A stretch of DNA of 64,000 nucleotides from an uncultured Phocaeicola sp. (GTDB taxonomy: Bacteria > Bacteroidota > Bacteroidia > Bacteroidales > Bacteroidaceae), in the NCBI GenBank assembly GCA_944320845.1, contig CALUJA010000014.1, positions 1 to 64,000 of the forward strand, written 5' to 3'. The position numbers and the translations under genes were made by a program. A model generated the notes under the pieces. The model had not been told where the DNA came from. It saw only the letters and a program-made list of their open reading frames with translations, and ran no database searches. Shown here piece after piece: positions 1 to 9,874 of the stretch; within the stretch, counting starts at the first letter, position 1; each line of letters opens with the position of its first letter.

Positions 1-1
1 T

Positions 2-75
2 GGCCGCGTAGCTCAACTGAATAGAGTAGCTGACTACGGATCAGCCGGTTACAGGTTTGAATCCTGTCGCGGTCA
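2..75 (+). tRNA. tRNA-Arg (anticodon ACG)
   Basis: The 74-nt sequence folds as a cloverleaf. The acceptor stem GGCCGCG pairs with CGCGGTC (one G-U), the anticodon stem is GCTGA/TCAGC, and the loop CTACGGA places ACG at 36-38. The T arm is ACAGG/CCTGT. The discriminator base is A75 and CCA is not encoded (CGG follows), so the 3' end would be added after transcription. Confidence 0.95.
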
Positions 76-78
76 CGG

Positions 79-124
79 AAAGGAGAAATTTCTGCTTTGA
101 AAGGAGTAGGATTTCTCCTTTTTT
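79..124 (+). terminator. Rho-independent terminator of tRNA-Arg
   Basis: An 11-bp perfect inverted repeat, AAAGGAGAAAT (79-89) against ATTTCTCCTTT (111-121), is followed by a T run. It starts three bases after the tRNA ends, so the tRNA is probably the last gene of its transcript. Confidence 0.8.
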
Positions 125-338
125 CGTGAGAACAATCTGACGCAAACACAAACTCTTTAAGGAAAAAATCAGAGGGGCGACAGAGACTCATGCACGACAA
201 ACGGAGCATATGCCCGTGATGACTTGTCCAAAAACATTTTTGATTCCCATCATAGGCCCGTCCAGACAAGGCCCAATCCCCCGTTTGATACGGCATTTAT
301 CCCTCTATCCGCCGAGCATCCACAACGGACAAAAAGAA
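125..338. other. Intergenic region without a recognised gene
   Basis: The stretch between the tRNA terminator and the dapA terminator holds short open frames only, none resembling a known protein or starting after a recognisable promoter. I see no repeat of the tRNA 3' end that would mark an integration site. Confidence 0.5.
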
Positions 339-395
339 ACCGGCCTTTTTCATCAATGCAATGGAAATCAGCTTGCCTTCATGAAAAAAGCCGGT
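339..395 (-). terminator. Terminator downstream of dapA
   Basis: ACCGGCCTTTTTCAT (339-353) pairs with ATGAAAAAAGCCGGT (381-395) over 15 positions with one mismatch. Read on the minus strand, the stem is followed by TTTCTTTTT, so it suits termination of dapA, whose stop lies 48 bases upstream. Confidence 0.65.
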
Positions 396-442
396 CAGAC
401 CATCCGTCTCCCCACCCTCTGCCGGACAGCGGCAGAAAGCTG

Positions 443-1336
443 TCAATACTTTATTTTCAACTCGTTCAAGATGCGGCGCATCTCTTCATAAGTGGTGATA
501 CGCGTAGGCACAAGCGGCAAACGCAACCGGTTCTTTATCATTCCCATCATGCTCAGCATGGCTTTTACTCCCGCCGGATTACCGTCGACAAACAACAGTT
601 TAAACAGTTCTGTAAAGTTATGATGGATGCTCAACGCATTGGCATAGTCGCCTGCCAAGGCCAACCGCGTCATCCGGCTGAACTCTTTAGGAAAAGCGTT
701 CCCGATAACCGAAATTACTCCCACGGCTCCCAACGTTATCAAAGGGAACGTAATTCCGTCATCACCGGAAATCACATCAAAATTCTCAGGCTTGTTTTTG
801 ATAATGTCGTCCATTTGGGTAATATTCCCCGACGCTTCCTTTATCGCCACTATATTTTCAAAATCGCGGGCAAGGCGCAACGTGGTTTCGGCCGTCATGT
901 TGACACCTGTCCGCCCGGGCACATTATAGAGAACAACAGGAAGGTCTGTAGCGTTTGCTATCGCCTTATAATGCTGGTATATGCCCTCTTGAGAAGGTTT
1001 GTTATAATAAGGGACAGCTACCAATACGGCATCCACTCCCGTAAAGTCTTCGTTTTTCAACGTATTGACGACAGTCTGCGTACAGTTGCTGCTGACCCCC
1101 AACAGAATTGGAATGCGCCCGTTGACCCGTTCGACGACCAACTGTTTGATTTTCGCCTTTTCTTCAGCTGTCAAAGTCGGGGTTTCGGCCGTGGTTCCCA
1201 ATACACAAAGAAAATCGGTACCGCTCTGTATCTGATATTCAACCAACCGCAGCAGCGCTTCATAGTCTACGCTTCCGTCTTCTTTGAAAGGAGTAATCAG
1301 AGCTACTCCCATTCCTCTTAGTTTTCTCCGTATCAT
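443..1336 (-). CDS. dapA: 4-hydroxy-tetrahydrodipicolinate synthase
   Basis: This enzyme condenses pyruvate with aspartate semialdehyde, the first committed step of the diaminopimelate/lysine pathway that feeds peptidoglycan. The 297-residue length is normal for the family. The Schiff-base lysine is Lys166 in VAIKEASG, the catalytic tyrosine is Tyr137 in YNVPGRTG, and the substrate-binding threonine motif GTTAETPT lies near residues 47-54. It stands alone on the minus strand with its own promoter-like boxes upstream and a hairpin downstream, and follows ligA in the same direction across an 89-bp gap. Confidence 0.97.
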   Translation of the reverse strand: MIRRKLRGMGVALITPFKEDGSVDYEALLRLVEYQIQSGTDFLCVLGTTAETPTLTAEEKAKIKQLVVERVNGRIPILLGVSSNCTQTVVNTLKNEDFTGVDAVLVAVPYYNKPSQEGIYQHYKAIANATDLPVVLYNVPGRTGVNMTAETTLRLARDFENIVAIKEASGNITQMDDIIKNKPENFDVISGDDGITFPLITLGAVGVISVIGNAFPKEFSRMTRLALAGDYANALSIHHNFTELFKLLFVDGNPAGVKAMLSMMGMIKNRLRLPLVPTRITTYEEMRRILNELKIKY

Positions 1337-1365
1337 AAATAAGTTATATACACATTACTCGGTTA

Positions 1366-1399
1366 CAAAAGTAGGAATATTTTCCATTTATCATTCAAA
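1366..1399 (-). promoter_or_regulatory. Probable dapA promoter
   Basis: On the minus strand, TACTTTTG (1373-1366) matches the Bacteroides -7 consensus TAnnTTTG, and TTTG (1399-1396) lies 22 nt upstream, close to the usual -33 spacing. It is about 30 bp ahead of the dapA start. Confidence 0.5.
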
Positions 1400-1425
1400 T
1401 TCAATAGTTTTTTTGCCTTTTTCTA

Positions 1426-3435
<2,010 letters not shown>

Positions 3436-3452
3436 CTATAATATGTTTCGTG

Positions 3453-3460
3453 CAAAATTA
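3453..3460 (-). promoter_or_regulatory. Candidate ligA -7 box
   Basis: TAATTTTG on the minus strand matches TAnnTTTG and lies 24 bp upstream of the ligA start. No good TTTG is seen at -33. Confidence 0.35.
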
Positions 3461-3504
3461 GCAAAAATGTCATAGCAAGCGATGAAAGACATCGGGAATC
3501 TTCG

Positions 3505-3512
3505 TATTTTTG
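3505..3512 (+). promoter_or_regulatory. Candidate trmD -7 box
   Basis: TATTTTTG matches TAnnTTTG 18 bp ahead of the trmD ATG, which would leave a very short leader. No -33 TTTG is seen at the expected spacing. Confidence 0.4.
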
Positions 3513-3529
3513 CACGAAAATAAGCAAAT

Positions 3530-4213
3530 ATGAGAATAGACATTATAACGGTTTTGCCGGAGATGATTGAGGGTTTCTTCAATTACTCCATCATGAGCCG
3601 CGCGACCAAAAAAGGCATTGCCGAGTTTCATATCCACAATCTGCGCGATTATGCGTACGACCGCTACCGCAAGGTGGACGATTATCCCTTTGGCGGATGC
3701 GCGGGGATGGTGATGAAAATAGAGCCGATAGACCGCTGCATCTCTGCCCTGAAGGCGGAGCGCGATTATGATGAAGTGATATTCACGACTCCGGACGGCG
3801 AACAGTTTAACCAGAAGACGGCGAACACCCTCTCTCTTTGCCAGAACATGATTATTTTGTGCGGCCACTTCAAGGGCATTGACTACCGGATACGCGAACA
3901 TTTCATCACCAAGGAAATCAGCATCGGCGACTATGTGCTGACGGGCGGAGAACTGGCTGCCGCCGTCATTGCCGATGCCGTAGTGAGGATTATCCCCGGC
4001 GTCATTTCCGATGAACAGTCGGCACTGTCCGACTCCTTTCAGGACAATCTGCTTGCACCTCCGGTCTACACACGGCCTGCCGAGTACAACGGATGGAAAG
4101 TGCCCGACATCCTGCTTTCCGGCCACGAAGCAAAAATACGCGAATGGGAGTTTCAGCAGTCTTTGGAACGTACGCGCCGCCTGCGTCCGGACTTGCTGAA
4201 AGAAGACGAATAG
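3530..4213 (+). CDS. trmD: tRNA (guanine-37-N1)-methyltransferase
   Basis: TrmD methylates G37 of tRNAs reading CNN codons, which prevents +1 frameshifting. It is a dimeric trefoil-knot (SPOUT) enzyme using S-adenosylmethionine. The 227-residue protein begins with the family signature [12 protein letters not shown] and carries the knot motifs GHFKGID and YVLTGGEL plus the proline-rich [17 protein letters not shown] segment. It is not in the rpsP-rimM-trmD-rplS arrangement of many bacteria but stands alone between ligA (divergent) and a convergent stress protein. Confidence 0.97.
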   Translation: MRIDIITVLPEMIEGFFNYSIMSRATKKGIAEFHIHNLRDYAYDRYRKVDDYPFGGCAGMVMKIEPIDRCISALKAERDYDEVIFTTPDGEQFNQKTANTLSLCQNMIILCGHFKGIDYRIREHFITKEISIGDYVLTGGELAAAVIADAVVRIIPGVISDEQSALSDSFQDNLLAPPVYTRPAEYNGWKVPDILLSGHEAKIREWEFQQSLERTRRLRPDLLKEDE

Positions 4214-4229
4214 ACAAAGAAAAGATTTT

Positions 4230-4281
4230 GTGCCGTCGGGAACTCCGTTTTCTCTTGACAAAAACGTTTTCCCGACGGCAC
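4230..4281. terminator. Convergent trmD / stress-protein hairpin
   Basis: A perfect 13-bp inverted repeat GTGCCGTCGGGAA (4230-4242) / TTCCCGACGGCAC (4269-4281) has a 26-nt loop. It lies between convergent stops. The T tracts on either side are weak, so it is a probable rather than certain bidirectional terminator. Confidence 0.6.
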
Positions 4282-4287
4282 GGAATC

Positions 4288-5421
4288 TTATTTCAACACC
4301 AGTATCGGTGTGTTGGAGTGGAATATCATCCTGCGCGCAATACTGGGATTAAACAGGCGCGCAAATATATTACGCTTATAATTCGTGATGCAAAGCACAT
4401 CTATCTGCTTCTCTTTTACGTAATCGTCCAAGTTATTCAGCAGATGGTCTTCCGTCACGAGATGATAATCAATTTCCAACTGCGGATACTGCTTCTTAAA
4501 ATACTCCTTTATCCCCGCCAGCTTGATTTCGTTCCATGTCCGCCGATGCTCGTCACTGTTCAGATGAATGAAAGAGATGGCAAAGTCATAATCCTTGAAG
4601 GTGGTAATCAGCGAATCAAACGCCACCAAATCGCGCTGGTCAAAGTTGGTAATGAATCCCACCTTATGGATATCCTTGAAGTTCTTGCTCTTGGCAGACT
4701 CGGGAATCGCATATACGAATGTCGGACTGCGCTCTATAATCTCGGCGGTGACGCTGCCTATCAGGTCAAGTTCCTTTTCATCCATTCCGCGTGTACCCAT
4801 GATAATGATAAGGGGCTTCTCGGTACGGGCATAATGCAGGATTTCTTCTTCGGGTACGCCCTCTCGGAGAATGCACGTGTATCTGACATCCGGAAATTCT
4901 CCCTTGCTTATCCTGTCCTTTATCTTCGTTGTCAAGTCATCCAACTGGTTATGAATGCTCTCCAGCATGGACTTAATCCCCATGTCTTTCCCTAACGGAA
5001 CATCATATCCCTCAGTGGCATATTGCAGGTTTGGCATGTATACCGGACTGAAATAAACATGCATCAGCACGATTTCAGCCCCGATTTCATCCGCGAAGTG
5101 AAATCCAAACTCACATGCCTTCATTGAATATTCAGAAAAGTCAACGGGAATCAGGATTTCCTTCTTTTTATGCTCTGGTTTCGGCGGCTCTTCCTTTACC
5201 ACTTCATCGGCCAGCCACGCAGAGCTTTCTATAATCCGCAAGGCATGAGGCAGGTCGCTCTCCTTTATACGGACTCTTACTCCCGACGAAATGACAGGCT
5301 GAATCAGATTTACATTGTGAATGTAGACTTCTATGTCCTCATTCTCCAGAACGTTTTTTAGTATCTGGGCTTTCGAATAAGTAAGGATAGCCAGTGTTAC
5401 AAGTTTTTCTTCCATATACAA
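4288..5421 (-). CDS. Tandem universal stress protein with N-terminal DUF2007-like domain
   Basis: The 377-residue cytosolic protein has three parts. Residues 3-70 (LVTLAILTYSKAQILKNVLE onward) resemble the DUF2007 putative signal-transducing domain. Two Usp domains follow: the first opens with KEILIPVDFSEYS and ends with the nucleotide-loop motif IIMGTRGMDEKELDLIGSVT, which looks ATP-binding; the second (about residues 250-377) ends ERNIF-like in LCITNYKRNIFARLFNPS and lacks a clear glycine loop. The family supports stress survival, but no substrate can be read here. The start could also be Met3 (5415). It follows the small HTH gene, separated by a terminator. Confidence 0.8.
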   Translation of the reverse strand: MYMEEKLVTLAILTYSKAQILKNVLENEDIEVYIHNVNLIQPVISSGVRVRIKESDLPHALRIIESSAWLADEVVKEEPPKPEHKKKEILIPVDFSEYSMKACEFGFHFADEIGAEIVLMHVYFSPVYMPNLQYATEGYDVPLGKDMGIKSMLESIHNQLDDLTTKIKDRISKGEFPDVRYTCILREGVPEEEILHYARTEKPLIIIMGTRGMDEKELDLIGSVTAEIIERSPTFVYAIPESAKSKNFKDIHKVGFITNFDQRDLVAFDSLITTFKDYDFAISFIHLNSDEHRRTWNEIKLAGIKEYFKKQYPQLEIDYHLVTEDHLLNNLDDYVKEKQIDVLCITNYKRNIFARLFNPSIARRMIFHSNTPILVLK

Positions 5422-5450
5422 AAGAGGTTAAGGTTAAACATCCCAAGACA

Positions 5451-5484
5451 AAAAAATCCCAACCGCTAAGCCGATGGGATTTTT
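5451..5484 (-). terminator. Terminator downstream of the small HTH gene
   Basis: AAAAATCCCA (5452-5461) pairs with TGGGATTTTT (5475-5484). Read on the minus strand, the right-hand arm comes first and the hairpin ends in a T run. It lies 5 bp after the stop of the 85-residue gene. Confidence 0.7.
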
Positions 5485-5488
5485 CATG

Positions 5489-5746
5489 TCATGCATTCTG
5501 CTGTTCTTTCAGAATCGCAATTGCCTTATCAAGCACCGTTGTATCGTCCAGCATGACCAAACCGCCATCCGGACCCGGCTCCAAATGGATTCCTACACTT
5601 TTTCCGTCTTTAAAATTATGTCCTCCAAAGAAGTTCCGTACTGTCTCCACGCTCAGACTCAGCTCATCAGCGATACGGTGCATACTTCCCGGAGGCAACG
5701 AGTCCTTAATCCTACGAAGTTCATTAAAGGTTATAGTTCTGTTCAT
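5489..5746 (-). CDS. Small helix-turn-helix DNA-binding protein
   Basis: An 85-residue protein starting MNRTITFNELRRIKDSLP. Residues about 20-42 (SMHRIADELSLSVETVRNFFG) form a plausible helix-turn-helix of the kind seen in small Bacteroidales DNA-binding proteins. The tail includes a glycine-rich loop, then VLDKAIAILKEQ. An upstream in-frame Met at 5824 would add 26 residues (MSCHNLSLF...) that do not look conserved, so the internal start is preferred. It is monocistronic with its own terminator. Target and role are unknown. Confidence 0.7.
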   Translation of the reverse strand: MNRTITFNELRRIKDSLPPGSMHRIADELSLSVETVRNFFGGHNFKDGKSVGIHLEPGPDGGLVMLDDTTVLDKAIAILKEQQNA

Positions 5747-5851
5747 AGTAGTAACGTATTTAAGAGTTAGACTGATAGTTTTTAAATCTCGATATAAAAA
5801 TAATGAAAGATTGTGACAAGACAAACAAAATTCCGATATTTTTCCGGAAAA

Positions 5852-6568
5852 TTAAAAACAAAGCATCTTGGCCTTTATCATTCCCATAACTATCGCATAG
5901 AAGTAAGACAAAAAAAGAATCAGAATCAGCAAATTGACATCCTCCCTCCGGTAAATCCGAGAAGATGACTTGCAAGGAGCCACCACATAAAGGTTAGACT
6001 TGGAGAGCTTCCGCGTGATAAAGGAATAGAGCGAGTAGACAAGAAGAGCAACCACGCAGCCAAGCAGCGCGCCGCACAAGATGTCTCCCGGATAATGCAC
6101 GCCCAAATAAATCCTGGAATAGGACGGAATCATCGCCCACAAGAACATCATCACCGTAAATCTCCAGTCCTTTATCAGCAATGAAACGAACATAGCGACT
6201 GCAAAAGTATTGGCCGCATGACTGGACACGAAGCCATACAGTCCTCCTCTATATCCGTTGACGATGTGCACCAGATACATAATGTCCGGATCCTGAGCCG
6301 GACGGAAGCGCGCAAAGAACGGCTTAAAGAATCCAGAGGATATACGGTCGGCCAGCACCACGGTAAGAGCAATCATCAACAGTATCAGAAAGACCTGATT
6401 CAGCTTGTTGCTTTTCACAATGACATACAGCAGCATCAGGATTGCCGGAATCCATGTAACTGTCTTGGTGACCACCCACATGAACCCGTCCCAGAATAAA
6501 GAATGATTGCCGTTAAGGAAAAGCAACAACTCCTTATCAAAATCAATCAATTGCTGTATATCAATCAT
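5852..6568 (-). CDS. PAP2-family membrane phosphatase
   Basis: A 238-residue integral membrane protein with the three phosphatase signatures: K82 to R88-P90 (KPFFARFRP), SSHAANT (115-121) and SRIYLGVHYPGD (151-162). Five or six hydrophobic spans surround them, placing the active site at the periplasmic face. Family members dephosphorylate lipids such as undecaprenyl pyrophosphate, phosphatidate or phosphatidylglycerophosphate; the substrate here cannot be told. It starts 4 bp after batE, so it is very likely the last gene of the Bat operon. A basic loop and a further hydrophobic span close the protein. Confidence 0.9.
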   Translation of the reverse strand: MIDIQQLIDFDKELLLFLNGNHSLFWDGFMWVVTKTVTWIPAILMLLYVIVKSNKLNQVFLILLMIALTVVLADRISSGFFKPFFARFRPAQDPDIMYLVHIVNGYRGGLYGFVSSHAANTFAVAMFVSLLIKDWRFTVMMFLWAMIPSYSRIYLGVHYPGDILCGALLGCVVALLVYSLYSFITRKLSKSNLYVVAPCKSSSRIYRREDVNLLILILFLSYFYAIVMGMIKAKMLCF

Positions 6569-6572
6569 AAAA

Positions 6573-7322
6573 TCAAATTATTTCAATCGCATCAGTCTGT
6601 ATCCATCCCTTATTTCCATCCTCCATATAAATCTCTTTCCACCCTTTCATCGAATTGTCTTCAATGTAAACTTTCGCTCCTTCATGGAGAACAAACAAGT
6701 CTGTGCCGCTTTCATCCGGCGTGCTTTTAATGGTCACTGTGGGGACCATGATAATGGCACCCTTGCGTTCCTCCAGCTTTTCTTTCTGCCGGTCGGCAAA
6801 AATATTGGCGCACACGGTAACAACCAATAAAGAAAAAGCTGCAATAAAGCCCGCCTTCTTTACCCATATACGGTTTCCAAAGATATAAAAAGCTACGCTA
6901 ACCAGCAACAATATAAAGGAAACAATGCCAAGTTTTCCCCATTCCTTTTCATTCATGGTGTCTGTAAGGGCCTTAATCCATGTAACAATAAAGATTTCCC
7001 TTGCCGGAGTTATCTTGTCGACAGTCTTGCTGCGTGCCATTTCCAGATTGAAACGGATATCAGCATCGCCCGGATTCAGCAGTAAGGCGCGTTCGTAGTT
7101 AAGAACCGCCTTTGCCATATTCTTGTCCTTAAAATAACTGTTTCCCAAATTATAGTAGATATCGGCAGACTCTCCTTCCGTATTCAGGATAGCCTCGTAT
7201 TTCTCTATGGCTTCTTTGAATTTATTATCCTGATATGCCTTGTCTGCCTCTTCTTTCGTTACAGCAGATGCAAGCTGAACGAACGACACAAGCAACAAAC
7301 ATACGACAAATAGTTTCTTCAT
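6573..7322 (-). CDS. batE: BatE: TPR and SH3 membrane protein of the Bat cluster
   Basis: The 249-residue protein starts with a signal peptide (MKKLFVVCLLLVSFVQLASA) and has two to three TPR repeats over residues 24-100 (YYNLGNSYFKDKNMAKAV is typical). Two transmembrane spans follow near 133-150 and 156-173, then a bacterial SH3-type domain from about residue 190 (VTIKSTPDESGTDLFVLHEG). Bat genes were named for Bacteroides aerotolerance; the biochemical role is unsettled, probably assembly of a membrane complex with the VWA proteins. It sits 4 bp after batD and 4 bp before the PAP2 gene. Confidence 0.88.
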   Translation of the reverse strand: MKKLFVVCLLLVSFVQLASAVTKEEADKAYQDNKFKEAIEKYEAILNTEGESADIYYNLGNSYFKDKNMAKAVLNYERALLLNPGDADIRFNLEMARSKTVDKITPAREIFIVTWIKALTDTMNEKEWGKLGIVSFILLLVSVAFYIFGNRIWVKKAGFIAAFSLLVVTVCANIFADRQKEKLEERKGAIIMVPTVTIKSTPDESGTDLFVLHEGAKVYIEDNSMKGWKEIYMEDGNKGWIQTDAIEII

Positions 7323-7326
7323 ATCT

Positions 7327-9144
7327 TTAATGTTTTATATTATTCTCCATTTTACTGATAATCCCGACCGAAGCTGCATACACTTTGTCCATCGCCTCGC
7401 TTTCATTGCCTGGAGCATAACGGGCAAACTCACATTCGTTCAGCACCGCCATAAATTCCTTTATCAGCTCAGCGCTCACACCATACTTAATCAGTTCCGC
7501 TTCGACATTGTCTTTTGAAAGCAACGAAACCGGAATGTTCAGCTTGTCACCGACATATCCCCACAATGCCTTCAGCACCTCATCATAAAATTCATTCTTC
7601 TTATTCTCAGCCAACAGCTTCCCGGCTTGTTTCATGCGCTTGGCCGCCACCTTGTTGGCCTTTTTCGTCTTCAACTTGGCTATGTTCGCATTTTCTTTGG
7701 CCTGGTTCCGATAGATGACAATGAAAGCGACAAACAAAAGCAATGGTATGACATACCACAGCCAATAACCGAGCGAACCGAAAAAGAACTCGCCCTGAGG
7801 ATGCAGTTTTGTATCTCCCAACTTGATGAAACGAATATCCGTTCCCAATATCTTGACATTCTCTTTGTTGGTAAAGTCTGAGATAACCTGCTCGGCATTG
7901 CCTTGTCCCTTCGCTACCTTAAGGTTGTAAGCCTGGGTCTTCAGGGTCTTGTAAGAATTGCTCTTCAAATCAAAATACACGAACTCCACAGCCGGAACGG
8001 TAAAGTCTCCGGCATGACGGGGTATAGCCAAGTACTCAAATGTCTTGGTGCCGCTCAGTCCATTATTCGTCAAATCATATTTGTCTGTGATTTTCGGGTC
8101 ATAAATCTCGAAGTCCTGCGGAAATTTCACTTCGGGTGTATTGATTAGCTTCATATTGCCGACACCACTCAGCGTTATCTTTATGGTGACGGCATCGTTT
8201 GTCTTTACCTCAGTGGAATTGATGGACGAAGCAATCTGAAATTCTCCCACCGCCCCAGAGAAATTGGCTGGGCGGGCCGGCAACGGTTGGACATTGATTG
8301 TCAGCTTTGGAGTAACAATCTGCTTCTTCACTTCCACATACCCGCCTCCATTGAAGAACGCATCAAAAGGATCGTCGGAAATCGTCTGCTGGGCCACTAC
8401 ACCGTTGAAGGTGATGGACGGTATTTCCAGCTTGCCTGTCTGCTGAGGGAATAAAATGTACTGGCTCCATACTGTCGTATTATAATTACGCCCCTTATAA
8501 TGTTCCAACGAGAACTTCTTCTGCTGGGGCAATGGGATTTCTTGCGTATGGAAGCCTTTCAAATCCGGCATGTCGCCTTGTAACTGACGGAGGTTGACCA
8601 ATGTATAGACTTTATATGTCAGCAAAATAGCTTCCTGCTCATGCACAGTCGTCTTGCTGGCCGTTGCCGTAATGAAAAGGTCATCTTTAGTAATCCGGCT
8701 TCCCGCCACTTGGCTACGCGATGACGAGGCCTGCCCGCCGCTTGAACCGCCGGACTGGTCGGGAGGCAATACCTTAATCTGGATGGCATTAGAGAAAACC
8801 TTCTCTCCATCCACTTCAATGCTGGCGGCCGGAATCGTATAAGTTCCTTCTTTGCCTGCCATCAAAATGTATGTGAATGTGATGGAGCGACTGGAAGACA
8901 CTTTCCCGTTTATGATTTGAGTGCTGCTCTGCTGCGACCTGGTAGGGCCCATCAACACATCGAACCCGCTGATAGACGGAGCGCGAAAGTCTTTCACATC
9001 TTGCGTGTTTATTGTAAACTCCAGTCTGAACTGGTCTCCGCTAACTACCACATCGGGAGCCTCAGTCTTAAAAGTCACCTTATCTGCCGCCTGAATCTGG
9101 CAAACCGTAAGGATTATCAATGACAAAAGAATTAATTTCCGCAT
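7327..9144 (-). CDS. batD: BatD: Ig-like oxygen-tolerance protein
   Basis: The 605-residue protein has a signal peptide, a long periplasmic part made of beta-sandwich repeats (residues about 20-455, typical BatD/BamL-type), one membrane span near 459-481 and a 124-residue lysine-rich, helical cytoplasmic tail. The periplasmic part contains a low-complexity GGSSGGQASSSRS linker. It follows batC by 33 bp and precedes batE by 4 bp. The BatD family is known from aerotolerance operons, but its molecular task is not established. The helical tail resembles the tail of the BatD-like protein upstream in the same operon. Confidence 0.88.
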   Translation of the reverse strand: MRKLILLSLIILTVCQIQAADKVTFKTEAPDVVVSGDQFRLEFTINTQDVKDFRAPSISGFDVLMGPTRSQQSSTQIINGKVSSSRSITFTYILMAGKEGTYTIPAASIEVDGEKVFSNAIQIKVLPPDQSGGSSGGQASSSRSQVAGSRITKDDLFITATASKTTVHEQEAILLTYKVYTLVNLRQLQGDMPDLKGFHTQEIPLPQQKKFSLEHYKGRNYNTTVWSQYILFPQQTGKLEIPSITFNGVVAQQTISDDPFDAFFNGGGYVEVKKQIVTPKLTINVQPLPARPANFSGAVGEFQIASSINSTEVKTNDAVTIKITLSGVGNMKLINTPEVKFPQDFEIYDPKITDKYDLTNNGLSGTKTFEYLAIPRHAGDFTVPAVEFVYFDLKSNSYKTLKTQAYNLKVAKGQGNAEQVISDFTNKENVKILGTDIRFIKLGDTKLHPQGEFFFGSLGYWLWYVIPLLLFVAFIVIYRNQAKENANIAKLKTKKANKVAAKRMKQAGKLLAENKKNEFYDEVLKALWGYVGDKLNIPVSLLSKDNVEAELIKYGVSAELIKEFMAVLNECEFARYAPGNESEAMDKVYAASVGIISKMENNIKH

Positions 9145-9177
9145 TATCCTTTATTTATGTTATCTGTTTATGAATTA

Positions 9178-9873
9178 TTACCAATCCTTTTCAAGCTTGC
9201 GTCCCTGCACCTGAATCTGTTTCTTGACCTTGTCCTGAATATTCTTCTCGTCCTGCATGACGGCGTTCAGCAGCTGCTCGGCATTTTCCTTCGACATCTG
9301 GTTCTGATTCTGCTGCTGTTGCTGGTTCTGCTGCTGGTCTTTCTTGTCCTGGTCCTGCTGGTCTTTGTTTTGCTGCTGCTCATCCTCCTTCTGTTCCTGC
9401 TGCTGGTCTTCGTTTTGGTCTTGGTTCTGCTGCTGTTGCTGGTCTTTCAGCTGCTTTTGTGCCAGAGCCAGATTATAGCGGGTCTCATCATCCTTCGGGT
9501 TGTTACGGAGCGATTCCTTATATGCCTCTATGCATTGAGGAATTTGCTTAGAGGATTGCAGAATTACGCCCATATTATGATAGATTTTTGCCAATAATCC
9601 TTTATCTTTTTCAATACGGGAAGCCGCATCGTATTGCTCCATCGCTTCCTGCACTTTCTGCTGCATTAACAAGGCGTTGCCCAGATTATACATGGCTGTC
9701 GCCGACTGGGGATTTATCTCCAGAGCCTTGCGGTAATCCACTTCCGCCTTGACAAACAAGCTGTCGTTATAAAGCTTATTTCCGCTGCGCAAATATTCCC
9801 GCTCGGTTTTCTGGCTGTAAGCCATCGCGGGGATGCAGACCAGCGCCATCAGTACATATACCTTATGTCTCAT
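9178..9873 (-). CDS. batC: BatC: TPR protein with glutamine-rich tail
   Basis: A 231-residue exported protein: signal peptide at residues 1-20 (cleavage near AYS-Q), three TPR units over residues 24-140 (YNLGNALLMQQKVQEAMEQY is one), and a highly biased Gln/Asp/Asn/Lys/Glu segment at residues 145-192. A short basic helix ends the chain. TPRs imply protein binding, presumably to BatA, BatB or BatD in the periplasm. The gene begins 1 bp after batB ends. The tail is likely disordered and probably varies in length between strains. Confidence 0.88.
   Translation of the reverse strand: MRHKVYVLMALVCIPAMAYSQKTEREYLRSGNKLYNDSLFVKAEVDYRKALEINPQSATAMYNLGNALLMQQKVQEAMEQYDAASRIEKDKGLLAKIYHNMGVILQSSKQIPQCIEAYKESLRNNPKDDETRYNLALAQKQLKDQQQQQNQDQNEDQQQEQKEDEQQQNKDQQDQDKKDQQQNQQQQQNQNQMSKENAEQLLNAVMQDEKNIQDKVKKQIQVQGRKLEKDW
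9298..9441 (-). repeat. Low-complexity CAG/CAA tract in batC
   Basis: Codons 145-192 of batC are almost all Gln, Asp, Asn, Glu or Lys. At the DNA level this gives a run of imperfect CAG/CAA and GAC/AAC triplets, which on the plus strand reads as CTG/TTG repeats. Confidence 0.85.
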
Positions 9874-9874
9874 T

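Noticed and set aside
1..200. Integration site at the tRNA-Arg 3' end
   Set aside because: No direct repeat of the tRNA end, integrase or phage gene is found nearby.
224..1321. 365-residue plus-strand open frame opposite dapA
   Set aside because: It is antisense to a clear dapA with all catalytic residues and its product has no recognisable domain; a codon-bias shadow.
9157..9597. Leu/Val-rich 146-residue frame that looks like a membrane protein
   Set aside because: It is the reverse complement of the CAG/CAA tract of batC; the hydrophobicity is a by-product of CTG/TTG codons.
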